From Lipingzhangella_A rawalii (lineage in GTDB: Bacteria; Actinomycetota; Actinomycetes; Streptosporangiales; Streptosporangiaceae), in assembly GCF_031628175.1 (NCBI RefSeq), contig NZ_JAVLVT010000010.1:248001-312000 (forward strand): a DNA stretch of 64,000 nucleotides, in the 5' to 3' direction. The number at the start of each line of letters is the position of its first letter. The first letter of the stretch is position 1. Below the pieces are notes generated by a model. That model ran no database searches and was not told where the DNA came from. It saw only the letters and a program-made list of their open reading frames with translations. Positions 7,523 to 16,673 of this stretch are shown here, piece after piece. The translations under genes were made by a program, and so were the position numbers.

Positions 7523-8143
7523 CTACACCTCGCCGTAGTCACCCGCGTCGGCGAGCTGGAAGTCATACACGCGCCAGGTGCCGCCCTCGGGGGTGACGGT
7601 GACGGCGAACTCTCCCAGGCTCTCTGACGCCCCGTCCTCGCTCTCGTGGATGGACTGGGCGTCCACCACGAACACGAGGGCTTCGTCAGTGATACTGCGG
7701 AGCTCCAGCACATCCGCCCGCCCGGTGGAGACCCGCTCCTCCTCGTCCAGGTCTTCCCGGAGTGCGGAACCGCCGGTGCCCTGGGTGAGGGTCTCGGCGA
7801 AATCGTCGGTGGCGAGCTCGGCCATCCGGTCCACATACTCCTCGTTGGATTCCGCATGGTCGTAGGTGCCGAACGCGGCGGCGAAGTCCCGGGCGGTCAC
7901 CGCGGCGGAGCGGAATTCCTCCTCGGAATGCGGCAACCAGTCGAAGACGTCCAGCTCGTCCTCGTCCGTGACGTCCATAGGTGCCGGGGCGCCGCCCTCC
8001 TCGGTGTCCTCGTCGGCAGCCGGGGGTGGGGCGTCATCGTCCTGGAAGTTCGCCCAGGCGAGGTAGATGCCGAAGGCGACCAGCGCGACCACCACGACGG
8101 CGAGGAAGAAGCGCTGCTGGCCGTCCGAGAGGGGTTTGGCCAT
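7523..8143 (-). CDS. Single-pass conjugation accessory protein with NTF2/VirB8-like outer domain
   Basis: I chose the ATG at 8143 (MAKPLSDGQQ) because GGAGA precedes it; an upstream in-frame GTG at 8173 is less likely. The 206-aa product has one membrane helix at about residues 12-32 and an acidic linker. Its outer domain of about 130 residues (SAAVTARDFAAAFGTY to WRVYDFQLADAG) has the helix-then-sheet look of NTF2-like VirB8/TcpC proteins. It lies between the VirB6-like gene and the wall hydrolase. It may form part of the outer assembly alongside the larger TcpC-like protein at 30787-31830. Fold assignment is inference. Confidence 0.6.
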   Translation of the reverse strand: MAKPLSDGQQRFFLAVVVVALVAFGIYLAWANFQDDDAPPPAADEDTEEGGAPAPMDVTDEDELDVFDWLPHSEEEFRSAAVTARDFAAAFGTYDHAESNEEYVDRMAELATDDFAETLTQGTGGSALREDLDEEERVSTGRADVLELRSITDEALVFVVDAQSIHESEDGASESLGEFAVTVTPEGGTWRVYDFQLADAGDYGEV

Positions 8144-8431
8144 CGGAACTCTCCGCAGCTCGGGGACGGACACGGGTCGGGTGCGGGAGCCGGGCCGGGT
8201 CCCGGGGGAGCGATCGCCGCGAAGCTGCGGCGCCGGGACCCGGCCCGGGGTTTATATCGCAGATGCCGGCATCGGGGTGGCGTTCTGGGAATTCTTCGTT
8301 GCGCCGGCTGGGATCCGGGCCGGCGATGGGAGCGCACACCTCCCGGGCCACCGGTATTCCGGGCAACGATGCCTGCCCGCGGCAGCACGATGTGTCTCTG
8401 GGGCGTGCCGCTCGGATTCGGATACTGCCCA
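8144..8431. other. Gap within the conjugation cluster
   Basis: These 288 bases separate the VirB6-like gene from the accessory gene. No supported frame lies here; a short leftward internal promoter is possible but not clear. Confidence 0.4.
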
Positions 8432-11233
8432 TCAGTCCTCGTCCCGCAGCCAGAACGGAATGTCGCGGCGGGGGCCGCGCCGCGAGGAGCCGCCCTCGTC
8501 GGCCCAGAACGGGGTGCTCTCCCGCTCGGTTCCGGCCCCGCCGGACGGGCGGGACAGCCAGCTTCCGCCCTCGCCGTCCGAGCCCCCGGAAGCGCCGCCG
8601 CCCCCGCCCCGGCCCCCTCCGGGGGTGCCGCCGCGACGGGGTTCTCGGGGCGGGGTGGGCCGGTCTCCTCGGCTTGGGCGGGGGCCACCCCAGCGGGAGG
8701 CGCCGTCGTTGTCGCGGGAGGAGCGGCGGCTCCCGAAGAGCCCGCCTCCGCCCCCACCGGAGTCTGGCGCGGGGCCGTCCCCTCCGGCTGGAGGCCGGGA
8801 GTCTCCGCCACTGCTGGCGGCGGACCCCGCGTTGCGGTTACCGGCGCCGGTGCCGAAGATCTCGCCCCAGTTGCCACCGCCCATGCCGGTGTAGCCACCG
8901 GCGGGGCGTGGCGGGATGCTGCTTCCGGAGCTGGGCTCGCTTCCGCTGGCCGAGGCCGCATCGGCGAGGCTGGGGGCCTGGCCCGTCTCCCGCCGACTGC
9001 CGCCGCCCGCCGGGCCGGCTCCCCCGGATGGGGAACGGCCGTGTTCCCCATCCAGACCGAGCGGGGGCGGGGCGGAGCCGCTGCGGGCCCGGCCGTAGCC
9101 GACCCGGCCGCGGGCCCGGCCACTCTCGGAACGGTCGGCGGCACGCTCCTGCTCCGTCTCGCCAGCAGGAACCCGGCCGGTCTCGTCCATGCCGCTGCTG
9201 CCGCCGGGAACGGCCGCCGCCATGGCACCGAGCTGCGGCATGCGCTGCGCGCCCCACTTCTGGGCCCGCATATAGGCGACGGGCGGCAGCGCGTTCGCGC
9301 TTTTGCTGAGCACACTGCTGGTCATGGCGTCACCGACCATGCGGGAGGTGAAGGTGTTGGCGTTCACCGAGGAGAACAGGTGCGCGAACGGCCGGCGGTA
9401 GATGAACAGGGCCAGAGTGAACAGGGACAACAGGATCATCTGAAGCCCCCAACCAAGGTTGGTGGCCATCACCATGCCGTAGGCCAGCACCAGCAGCGAG
9501 ATCAGCACCACGATGAAGATCTGCTTCAGCAGCAGGCCGAACATCATCTCCACCCAGCGCAGCAGCACCACGCGACCGAACCCGGGATGCACGCCGATCA
9601 GCAGGAAGATGGGAGACAGCAGTAACAGCAGCAGGAATCCGATCTTCAGCACGATCAGCGCCACCGAACCGGCCAGGATCAGCCCCCCGGCAAAAACCGA
9701 AGCGAACAGCGCCAACAGGGACACCCCAAGCCGCTCCCCGGCCTGCTCCCCCGAGAACAGGGGATAAATCTCGGGGTAGGTATTCTCAATATCGGCGGCA
9801 ATCTCTTGGTACGACTCTTGCTTCTCCTCGGTGAGTTGAGCAGCATCAATTTCACCTTCCGATATCTGCTGCTGCTCAATCCGGCTGATTGCCTGAGCCT
9901 CCATTAGGTCCACGCCATGGCGTTCAGCTGCGGTATTTGCAACTGGCCCACTTCCGAATTCTCCGGCTACCCAGGGCTGGCAGACCAGCCCGGACCATAG
10001 TTGCTGCGAGTTCTGCCGCACATGGAACTCGCTCTCGCTTTCCCAGTCGGCGCGTTCCGTCTCGGGAGCGCCTGCGGGGCAGGTGGTGGCCGCACCCGGC
10101 ACCGACACCTGCGCCATGGCGGAGTTCACCAGTTGGCTGCCGGAGTTCACGGTGGTGCTGGCCATGTTCATGACCTGGGCTGGATTCAGGAGGATCCAGA
10201 TCCCGAGGGTGGTGGCCAGCACCATCCACACGGCGCTCTCCAGGGTGAGCGTGACCCGCTTCCGGATCAGGCCGTACCAGGCCAGCCACACCGCGCCAAG
10301 GATGACGACAGTGGGCAGGAGTGGCTGCCAGATGCCGGCGCGCAGTGTCTCGATCACGCTGACAGTCATCTCGTTGAAGCTGTCCAGCAGCCCGTCCGAG
10401 GTCGCCGCCTGGTACACGGTGATCGTGGACTGGTTGATGGTCTTGGAGACGTCCCAGGACACGTTCGCGATCGTGGCGACGGGGCTTTGAGCCATCTTGT
10501 CCAGGCAGGACTCGCGGATGGTGTGCCACTGCGTGCCCGCGGTGCCGTACTGCCCGTACAGGCTCGCGTCCGGAGGCAGCCCGTCCGGGGACTGTGCGAT
10601 CGACTCCGCGGACTGCGGCGGCACCAGTAGCCCGTCCGAGCCCGAGCCGGCGGCCTCCGGCTGCGGCGCCGGGTCGCCGTCACAGCCCGGGATGGGGTTG
10701 GCCTGGGCCGAGCCGAGCGGCACCAGCATGAACGCCAGTGCGAACAGCACCAGCACCAGGGCGCGGCGCCACCCGCGGTGCGGGGTTCCCGGGCCGCCGG
10801 TGCGTGGGATGACGCCCGTGGTTCCGGCGGTGTTCGCCGTTGCCGCAGCTCCGGCCGCCACGGTGGCCGATGCGTCTGAGTACTGGGCTGATGCGCGTGG
10901 ATCATCACCGCGGGTGGTGGTGGCGCTCGCCAGCCGGCGGCGGTTCGGCACACCCGCGGCTCCGCGGGCACCCGCCTGCCGCATCGATGATGCGGGCGCC
11001 GCATAGCTGGGGGGTGGCGGGGCGCTGGGAGCCTCGGCGCTCCTGGGACCGGCTGCCGGGCACGGCCCCGGCCCGCTGTGCATCCGCGCCCGCAGCCAGG
11101 CCACGGCACCCCCCAGCCGTCCACGTCCGGCACGCGCCGTCCGCGCCCCGCTGGGAATATCCGGATCCCGGGGCGCGGCCCCGGACGGAGCCGCATCGTC
11201 TCCCGCCGCCGAGCGGCGGGCCGCCTCAGCCAC
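8432..11233 (-). CDS. VirB6/TrbL-like polytopic membrane protein (TcpH-like)
   Basis: The start is taken as GTG 11231-11233, which overlaps the stop of the preceding gene (GTGGCTGA), giving 933 aa. The first ~150 residues are Ala/Pro-rich. A signal-peptide-like helix follows at about 156-177, ending AQA. A periplasmic segment leads to paired helices near 290-345, then a dense set near 480-600 (LLLLLLSPIFLLIGVH, FIVVLISLLVLAYGM). The last ~280 residues are a Gly/Pro/Ser-rich disordered tail ending RDIPFWLRDED. This architecture is that of the channel-forming VirB6/TcpH group in Gram-positive type IV secretion. It sits directly after the VirB4-like ATPase operon start, which fits. Confidence 0.8.
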   Translation of the reverse strand: MAEAARRSAAGDDAAPSGAAPRDPDIPSGARTARAGRGRLGGAVAWLRARMHSGPGPCPAAGPRSAEAPSAPPPPSYAAPASSMRQAGARGAAGVPNRRRLASATTTRGDDPRASAQYSDASATVAAGAAATANTAGTTGVIPRTGGPGTPHRGWRRALVLVLFALAFMLVPLGSAQANPIPGCDGDPAPQPEAAGSGSDGLLVPPQSAESIAQSPDGLPPDASLYGQYGTAGTQWHTIRESCLDKMAQSPVATIANVSWDVSKTINQSTITVYQAATSDGLLDSFNEMTVSVIETLRAGIWQPLLPTVVILGAVWLAWYGLIRKRVTLTLESAVWMVLATTLGIWILLNPAQVMNMASTTVNSGSQLVNSAMAQVSVPGAATTCPAGAPETERADWESESEFHVRQNSQQLWSGLVCQPWVAGEFGSGPVANTAAERHGVDLMEAQAISRIEQQQISEGEIDAAQLTEEKQESYQEIAADIENTYPEIYPLFSGEQAGERLGVSLLALFASVFAGGLILAGSVALIVLKIGFLLLLLLSPIFLLIGVHPGFGRVVLLRWVEMMFGLLLKQIFIVVLISLLVLAYGMVMATNLGWGLQMILLSLFTLALFIYRRPFAHLFSSVNANTFTSRMVGDAMTSSVLSKSANALPPVAYMRAQKWGAQRMPQLGAMAAAVPGGSSGMDETGRVPAGETEQERAADRSESGRARGRVGYGRARSGSAPPPLGLDGEHGRSPSGGAGPAGGGSRRETGQAPSLADAASASGSEPSSGSSIPPRPAGGYTGMGGGNWGEIFGTGAGNRNAGSAASSGGDSRPPAGGDGPAPDSGGGGGGLFGSRRSSRDNDGASRWGGPRPSRGDRPTPPREPRRGGTPGGGRGGGGGASGGSDGEGGSWLSRPSGGAGTERESTPFWADEGGSSRRGPRRDIPFWLRDED

Positions 11234-11804
11234 GACCCCGCCCCGGGCAGCCGCTCCCCAGCGGCCCGAACCTGCCGCCGCGCAGGCCCAGCACGTCCAT
11301 GAGAGCGGATCGCAGGCCGGCCAGGAGCCCCGCCCCGGCCAGCGCCGGAGCGAAACCCGGAAGCGCGGGCAGCGCGACAGGCACACGCCGGCACTGCCCG
11401 GAGCCCCCCGAACCACCCTCAGTGCCCGGATCCGTGTCCCCGCCCTCGTCCGGGACGGACTCGTCCTGGCCGGTGAGACGCCGCAACCAACCCGGCATGC
11501 GGGGCCACCGCAGCTGGATGGGCGGCCCCAGCAGGCCCGGAATCGGCTCCGGGCTCCAGCCCCACACGCCGATCCCGGGCGGGCCGCCGTAGAAGCCCCG
11601 CGCCCAGGCGTCGCCCCCCGGGTCGTCCCCGTCATCCGGCGGGAACAGGGGACGCCCCCCTCCACTCGGCGGGTACTCGAACGCGCACACCTGCGGGCCG
11701 CGCGGACCCGCCGGGGCGGTGCCGCCCGCCGTCGCCAGTCCCGCGGCCGGGACCCCGGTCACGTACCTGCGCCACCCCGCGGTGGCCTCAGGGGACGAGA
11801 ACAT
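11226..11804 (-). CDS. Hypothetical protein between the VirB4-like and VirB6-like genes
   Basis: The ATG at 11802-11804 follows GGAGGA at about nine bases, so I prefer it to the upstream ATG at 11846. The 192-aa product is Gly/Pro-rich. A central patch reads WARGFYGGPPGIGVWGW, an acidic linker follows, and a hydrophobic C-terminal half (VALPALPGFAPALAGAGLLA) could enter the membrane. Its stop overlaps the GTG of the VirB6-like gene, so the two are coupled. No known domain. Position suggests a small structural subunit of the same machine. Confidence 0.65.
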   Translation of the reverse strand: MFSSPEATAGWRRYVTGVPAAGLATAGGTAPAGPRGPQVCAFEYPPSGGGRPLFPPDDGDDPGGDAWARGFYGGPPGIGVWGWSPEPIPGLLGPPIQLRWPRMPGWLRRLTGQDESVPDEGGDTDPGTEGGSGGSGQCRRVPVALPALPGFAPALAGAGLLAGLRSALMDVLGLRGGRFGPLGSGCPGRGRG

Positions 11805-11875
11805 CAGGCTCGGTCCTCCCCAGCGTCTCGCGCAGCCACGTCTCACCCTGTCGCTCGTCGTGGATGGTCAGGTCA

Positions 11876-14353
11876 TCACCGCGACTCGACCACCGGCCGA
11901 TTCTCCGGTGCGAGTTCATCGGTCTCGGTGTCGGGCCGTTCCCGGGTTGGGTTGGTGTCCAGCCACCGCAGCAGCTCCTGCGACACCAGATCCACCCGAA
12001 CCCGGCCCGCGCGCCCGTCCAGATCCCGGAAGATGCATTCCCCGTTGCCGAGGTTGCGCAACATCCCGCGATGGTCCTCCAACGGCTCCACACCCAGCAG
12101 GCTCATCACGTCGTCCACCTCCACCTTCTCGCTGGAGCGGAACGCGAACACGCTGGACAGGCAGTTGGTGACCTGCTCGTTGAGGAGGTCACCGGAGTTC
12201 TGACTCACCAGGATCAGCGCGGTGTTGCGGGACCGGCCCATCCGGGACACCTCCGGAACGAGCTTCGCCCCCTCCGGGGTGGAGGTGACCGCCCACGCCT
12301 CATCCAGAAAGATCGCCTTGGGCAGGCGCCGATCCAGGCCGTTCATGAGCCGCCGCGCGAACTGGCTCACCAGGTACAGCAGCGCCACACTCAGGCGCTG
12401 CTCGTAGGAGTAGTCGTCGCGCTGGATCGTGGAGTCGGGCAGGGTCAGCCCACCCAGAGTGAACACGGTGGTCCAGCCCTCGGTGTCGATCTGGGTATCG
12501 CCCTGCGGGTCGAAGCACAGCCGCGCCAGACGCATCTCCGCCATGGAGCCGAGCACCGCACCCAGGTTCTTCGAGGCGGCGTCATCAGAACTCTCCAGGT
12601 GCTGTACCACCTTGGCGAGGCTGGGGCGCGGCTGGTTGGCGACCGCCGCCACCGCCTGAATCATCGCGGACTCGCGTTCCTCACTCATGCGGGGCAGCAG
12701 CAGCCGCAGCGTCTCGGTGGCCATAGTCTTCTTGCTGGGCAGATCGTCGCCGAACCCGAACGGGTCCAGCAGCCCCGCGTCCGCCTTCTCCAGCGACATG
12801 ATGCGGGCGTTACGGCCACGGCGTTGCAGCAGCCGCACCAGGGACTCGGCGTCGCCCTTCGGGTCGATCGCGGCGACCGTCACCCCACGCAGCGCCAGCT
12901 GGTAGATCAGCAGCAGCGCCAGCGTGGTTTTGCCGCCTCCCGGCTCGCCGGTGATGGCGATGGCGGTGGGCCGGTTGCGGGCCGCCGCCACCAGCGGGTC
13001 GAAGTGCACGATGGAGCGGGCGCGGCCAATCGTCTCCCCGATGTAGGGGCCGATCCAGCCCGAGCCGTCGGAGTCCACCCGGTCGCCAACGTCGACCGTG
13101 GCGGTGGGCATGCCGCCCGCGATGGTGCGCAGCGGCTGGCGCTGGGCGTAGGCGTTGAGGCGGATCCGCTCGCCGGGTAGGGACTCCAAGAACAGCGACA
13201 TCTGATCGCCCGTGGAGTTCACGACGTCGATCCCGATGTCGCGGTAGTGCTCCACGGTGGCCTCCACCTGCTGGATCAACTCCTCCTCGGTGGGGGCGGA
13301 CACCATGAGGCGGTGCCAGCCGTACACGAACGGCAGCCGCTCCTTGGTGATGCCGTGTTCCAGGGCGCGGGCCGCGTCGATCTGCTCGGCCAGCGCGATC
13401 GGGGCTTCCACCCCGGCCTCGCGGATGTGGGCGTCCATGTCGCGGGCGTGCGCGAGCTTGCGGCCCACGTCCTTGCTGGCCTTGGCGGGCGGCACCAGCT
13501 TCATGCGTAGGCTCAGCTCCACCGGGAACGGCAGCGCGTCCGCGTGGTGCATCCACGGGTCGCCGTCCGGGAATGGCATCAGATCCGGGAAGCGGGCATA
13601 CGACAGGTAGGCCACGAAGGTCTGGCCGCGGGGCTGCTCCAGGCACAACATTGACCGCCCGTTGTGGATGACGCCGTCCACGAGCGCCTCGATCTCCCCG
13701 GCGCCCCAGCGGCGCCGCGGGGTGGCCGACGGGCGGGGCTCCTCGGAGATACCGGTGACCGAGTGGCGCAGCAGCCAGGCCAGCTCGGTGGCGGTGGCGT
13801 GCCGAGCCTGGAGGGCGCTGGCGCCCAGGGCGCGGCCCAGCCGTTCCGACTGGGACGTCCAGGAGGCGATCTCCTTGTCGTCGATGGCATGGTCCTCCAG
13901 GCCCAACACCTGCTCGGTCTGCTTATAGGCACCGAACAGCTGCCCCAGCACCCCCTGGGAGAACTGGGCGCCCACACCCCGCTGCCCGAGCCGAACCCCC
14001 AGGTAGACCTCCTTCGTCCAGAAGTCCTGGGTCCACACGTGCCGGTAGGTCTCCTCCAGGTAGTCGAACCAGCCGGGCCCCTCGTCGGAGGTGCGGCTGA
14101 GGCGCGTCGCCCAGGTCGCCGCCGGGTAGAGGCGGTGCGCCACTCGCAGGTGCACCTCGGCATCATCCATGCGGATGGCGGCCATCGCGATGGTGATGTT
14201 GGTGGCGAGGGTCTCCCGGTCCTCCGGGGTCATGAACTCGTAGGAGACCGTGGGCAGCCGGAAGTACGCCCAGGCGGCGGTGTCCGAGAGGAGGATGCGG
14301 TCGTCGAAGTAGCGGACCGCCAACCGGCTGGCGCCCCGGGACGTGACACTCAT
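11876..14353 (-). CDS. VirB4-like conjugation ATPase (TcpF-like)
   Basis: The 825-aa product starts at ATG 14351-14353, preceded by AGGAGG at nine bases. An N-terminal VirB4-type domain (about 1-430) is followed by a RecA-like ATPase. Its Walker A is GEPGGGKTT (about 469-477) and its Walker B is IFLDEAW (about 681-687). Further motor motifs include AIDPKGDAESL and LVSQNSGDL. These proteins energise assembly and substrate transfer in type IV secretion. It is the first gene of the leftward cluster 14353-5485. All catalytic residues appear intact, so the motor could be functional. Confidence 0.92.
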   Translation of the reverse strand: MSVTSRGASRLAVRYFDDRILLSDTAAWAYFRLPTVSYEFMTPEDRETLATNITIAMAAIRMDDAEVHLRVAHRLYPAATWATRLSRTSDEGPGWFDYLEETYRHVWTQDFWTKEVYLGVRLGQRGVGAQFSQGVLGQLFGAYKQTEQVLGLEDHAIDDKEIASWTSQSERLGRALGASALQARHATATELAWLLRHSVTGISEEPRPSATPRRRWGAGEIEALVDGVIHNGRSMLCLEQPRGQTFVAYLSYARFPDLMPFPDGDPWMHHADALPFPVELSLRMKLVPPAKASKDVGRKLAHARDMDAHIREAGVEAPIALAEQIDAARALEHGITKERLPFVYGWHRLMVSAPTEEELIQQVEATVEHYRDIGIDVVNSTGDQMSLFLESLPGERIRLNAYAQRQPLRTIAGGMPTATVDVGDRVDSDGSGWIGPYIGETIGRARSIVHFDPLVAAARNRPTAIAITGEPGGGKTTLALLLIYQLALRGVTVAAIDPKGDAESLVRLLQRRGRNARIMSLEKADAGLLDPFGFGDDLPSKKTMATETLRLLLPRMSEERESAMIQAVAAVANQPRPSLAKVVQHLESSDDAASKNLGAVLGSMAEMRLARLCFDPQGDTQIDTEGWTTVFTLGGLTLPDSTIQRDDYSYEQRLSVALLYLVSQFARRLMNGLDRRLPKAIFLDEAWAVTSTPEGAKLVPEVSRMGRSRNTALILVSQNSGDLLNEQVTNCLSSVFAFRSSEKVEVDDVMSLLGVEPLEDHRGMLRNLGNGECIFRDLDGRAGRVRVDLVSQELLRWLDTNPTRERPDTETDELAPENRPVVESR

Positions 14354-15036
14354 TGCGGTGGGCCTCCTGGGGTGGGCGGCAGTGAAGCTCGAGGACGGTG
14401 GGCGGGTACGGCGTGGCCGGGAACGGCCGGGGCGGGTGGACCCGCCGCGACGTGTACCCGGCCGCGCCGACACGAATCACATTACGAGTGGCATACCCGG
14501 GATTGGTCGAGAGATGACGGCCGAACACAGCGGTCTGGCACGTGAGTTGTGAAACACGGGGCGGACCTCACCAGACGTCTGGGCCCACGCCGGACAGTGC
14601 GGAGGGAACGCCGGCGCGGTGCGGGCTGGATCATGGCAGCGATGGTACTGCGCAGGCCCGCCCATGTGGGGAAATCCGCGCCGCAGGCACCGCGAGTCGT
14701 GCATCACCCACGACCGGAATACCCGACGCCACGACACGGACCGGACACCGGGAACGCCCTCACCCCCAACACACCCCAGATCCACCCCCCACCAGACACA
14801 CACCCCGCAGCGCCGAAACAAGCCCACTCCGGACAGCCAGAACAGAGCACCCACGGGACACCTGGAACCGGAGCCCCCGACCTCCGTGGCCTCCGGTCCG
14901 CCTCCCGCCCCGGGGGAGATAGCGACCCCCGGAGTTAGCCAAACACACCTCCCCCGGTTGCTGTTGATCACTGGCCGAGCAAAACTAACCTCGGGCTTTC
15001 ACGGCAGGCGTGATGGCAGACCCCTCTGAACATGCA
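14354..15036. other. Intergenic region upstream of the VirB4-like operon
   Basis: This stretch holds the ribosome binding site and probable promoter region of the VirB4-like operon at its left end, and one copy of a 111-bp repeat at 14741-14851. No frame here has protein-like composition with a start site. The rest is simple GC-rich spacer. Confidence 0.5.
14741..14851. repeat. 111-bp direct repeat, copy A (partner 16529-16639)
   Basis: It is nearly identical to 16529-16639 in the same orientation. Both copies lie outside genes, and together they bracket an IS1380-type transposase remnant and a small membrane-protein gene. The repeat is strongly biased (runs of CCC, few G on this strand). 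It has no terminal inverted repeats that I can see, so it is not itself an obvious insertion sequence. Confidence 0.85.
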
Positions 15037-15107
15037 AAAGGTGCTTCTGTGCTGGGACAATAGGGACTGTTCAGATCCGTGTCGCCAGTAGGCACAGAAG
15101 CACCTTT
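15037..15107. repeat. Inverted repeat just upstream of the transposase remnant
   Basis: AAAGGTGCTTCTGTG at 15037-15051 and its exact complement at 15093-15107 enclose 41 bases. The GTG start of the transposase remnant lies four bases further on. It may be an IS end plus a regulatory hairpin of the IS1380-type element. No matching copy is visible at the other side of the remnant. Confidence 0.6.
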
Positions 15108-15110
15108 CAA

Positions 15111-15751
15111 GTGAAGACTACCGAGTTCTACCCCCGTGTGCGGCCCACCGCCGATGGCCGCGGGACCGTGTCCCAGGCCGGCGGGCTGCTGCTGAGTGAG
15201 ACCGTGCGCGCCAGTGGCCTGGATACGGCGCTGCGCAGTGCCCTGGCCCGCTGGCGCAAACCCCCAGCGGTGCACGATCCCGCCACGGTCTGCGCCGATC
15301 TGGCGATCGCGCTGGCTCTGGGCGGGGACTGCCTGGCCGATGCGGCGCTGCTGCGCGCCGAGCCCGGACTGTACGGGCCGGTGGCCTCGGATCCCACCAT
15401 CTCGCGTACCATCGCCGCGCTGGCCGCCGAGCCCGAGCGGGCCCTGGCCGCGATCGGCGCCGCCAAAGACACCGGCGCGCGCAACCTGCCCCTGCACGGC
15501 TTCAACGCCAACCGCATCTGGCTCGAACTCGTCCTGCTCGCCCTCGACCTCACTGTCTGGGCCCAGACGCTCGCCCTCACCGGCCACCAGGCCCGCCGAT
15601 GGGAACCCAAGAAACTACGGCTGCGCCTCTTCTCGGCCGCGGCCCGCCTGGCGGCCGCCGCACACTCTTACGATTCAGCGCGACGTGGCCCTGGGCCGAC
15701 GTACTGACCAGCGCGATCGACCGGCTGCGGCTGCTTCAAGCCCCCACCTGA
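15111..15751 (+). pseudogene. IS1380-family transposase remnant with internal deletion and frameshift
   Basis: The frame starts at GTG 15111 (KTTEFYPRVRPTADGRGTVS) and shows the N-terminal IS1380-type region up to PERALAAIGAAKDTGARNLP. It then jumps directly to the C-terminal region FNANRIWLELVLLALDLTVW and LTGHQARRWEPKKLRLRLFS. The catalytic middle, normally more than 200 residues, is missing. A frameshift near 15660 separates the final part, which resumes in another frame as RFSATWPWADVLTSAIDRL and ends at 15751. It cannot encode an active enzyme. It could be an internally deleted derivative once mobilised by a full copy. Confidence 0.8.
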
Positions 15752-16113
15752 GGCGGCCTGTCCCGCACCGACGACACGAAAGGACCGCCTTCCGGAGCCC
15801 GTGGACTCCGGCGCCCGAACCGAGCGGATCGGACCGGATCCATGCCCGGAACGGTCCTATCCCGCTGTTGGAGCACGAACCCGCCCTGGTTACCCCATCG
15901 GCACAGCCTCATGAACGATCGAGGCTAAGCCCGGGTCCGTCCCCGATGGCACCAGGATCCTCCGGAACCAGCTGCGGCAATAGTCGTGCGCACGCTCGAG
16001 TTTGGTAGAGGCGGCGCCTGGTCCCGCGGCCCCGGCGGATCCTGCGAGGATCCCGCGCGGGACACTGGGTGCAAATATCGGGAGACAGCGGTCGACTATC
16101 GATAGGAACAAGT
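15752..16113. other. Intergenic stretch, no supported gene
   Basis: I see no gene or clear signal between the transposase remnant and the small membrane-protein gene, apart from the AGGAA site before GTG 16114. Confidence 0.4.
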
Positions 16114-16302
16114 GTGAAACCGGTTAGTGGCTGGGAAATCGTCATGTGGGGCTCGGCGGCCGTTGCCCTGGTGTGCTCGGTCATCATCGCAGTCGTGCAT
16201 GACGACCCGATCGCGGCCTTGATCTCGGCGTTGGTCGCGATGATTTCCGCGTACAACGCGCGCCAAGAGCGCCGCCGGGTGCAGCGACGCGGCAAAGCCT
16301 GA
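16114..16302 (+). CDS. Small membrane protein (62 aa)
   Basis: A GTG at 16114 follows AGGAA at five bases. The product (starting KPVSGWEIVMWGSA after the initiator) has two short hydrophobic segments, AAVALVCSVIIAVV and IAALISALVAMISAY, then a basic tail ending RRRVQRRGKA. That fits a two-helix inner-membrane miniprotein. No family recognised. It lies between the two 111-bp repeats. Confidence 0.45.
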   Translation: MKPVSGWEIVMWGSAAVALVCSVIIAVVHDDPIAALISALVAMISAYNARQERRRVQRRGKA

Positions 16303-16528
16303 TCCGGCCCCGAACGCGAGGTGCCGCGCCGTCCTTGCGTTCGGCCCGGCCAATTGGCCTGCGCAAGGCCCCGCTCACGCGCCGAGGTAGGTCGCCGCAT
16401 GCTCGCCGGTGATGGTGCGTCAGCGAATTGACACCGCCGGGGCGTAATCTCACGGCAGCGCTTGGGGTACCGGGTGCCTGGTTGGTCATGAACTTTGTCG
16501 CACGATTCATCAGCAAGGAGCATCCCAG

Positions 16529-16639
16529 CCGGACACCGGGAACGCCCTCACCCCCAACACACCCCAGATCCACCCCCCACCAGACACACACCTCGCAGCG
16601 CCGAAACAAGCCCACTCCGGACAGCCAGAACAGAGCACC
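16529..16639. repeat. 111-bp direct repeat, copy B (partner 14741-14851)
   Basis: This is the second copy of the direct repeat. It lies between the small membrane-protein gene and the end of the SnoaL-like gene. Nothing else is visible in 16303-16673. Confidence 0.85.
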
Positions 16640-16673
16640 GGGGGTGCCGCGGGTGGGGGGCACGTTTATGGGG

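Noticed and set aside
7646..9625. Long rightward frame of 659 codons over the conjugation cluster
   Set aside because: It is antisense to the hydrolase, accessory and VirB6-like genes. Its composition is Gly/Val/Arg-rich and no motif is present.
11788..12093. Leftward frame of 101 codons at the end of the VirB4-like gene
   Set aside because: It overlaps the ATPase in another frame and lies in its conserved C-terminal part.
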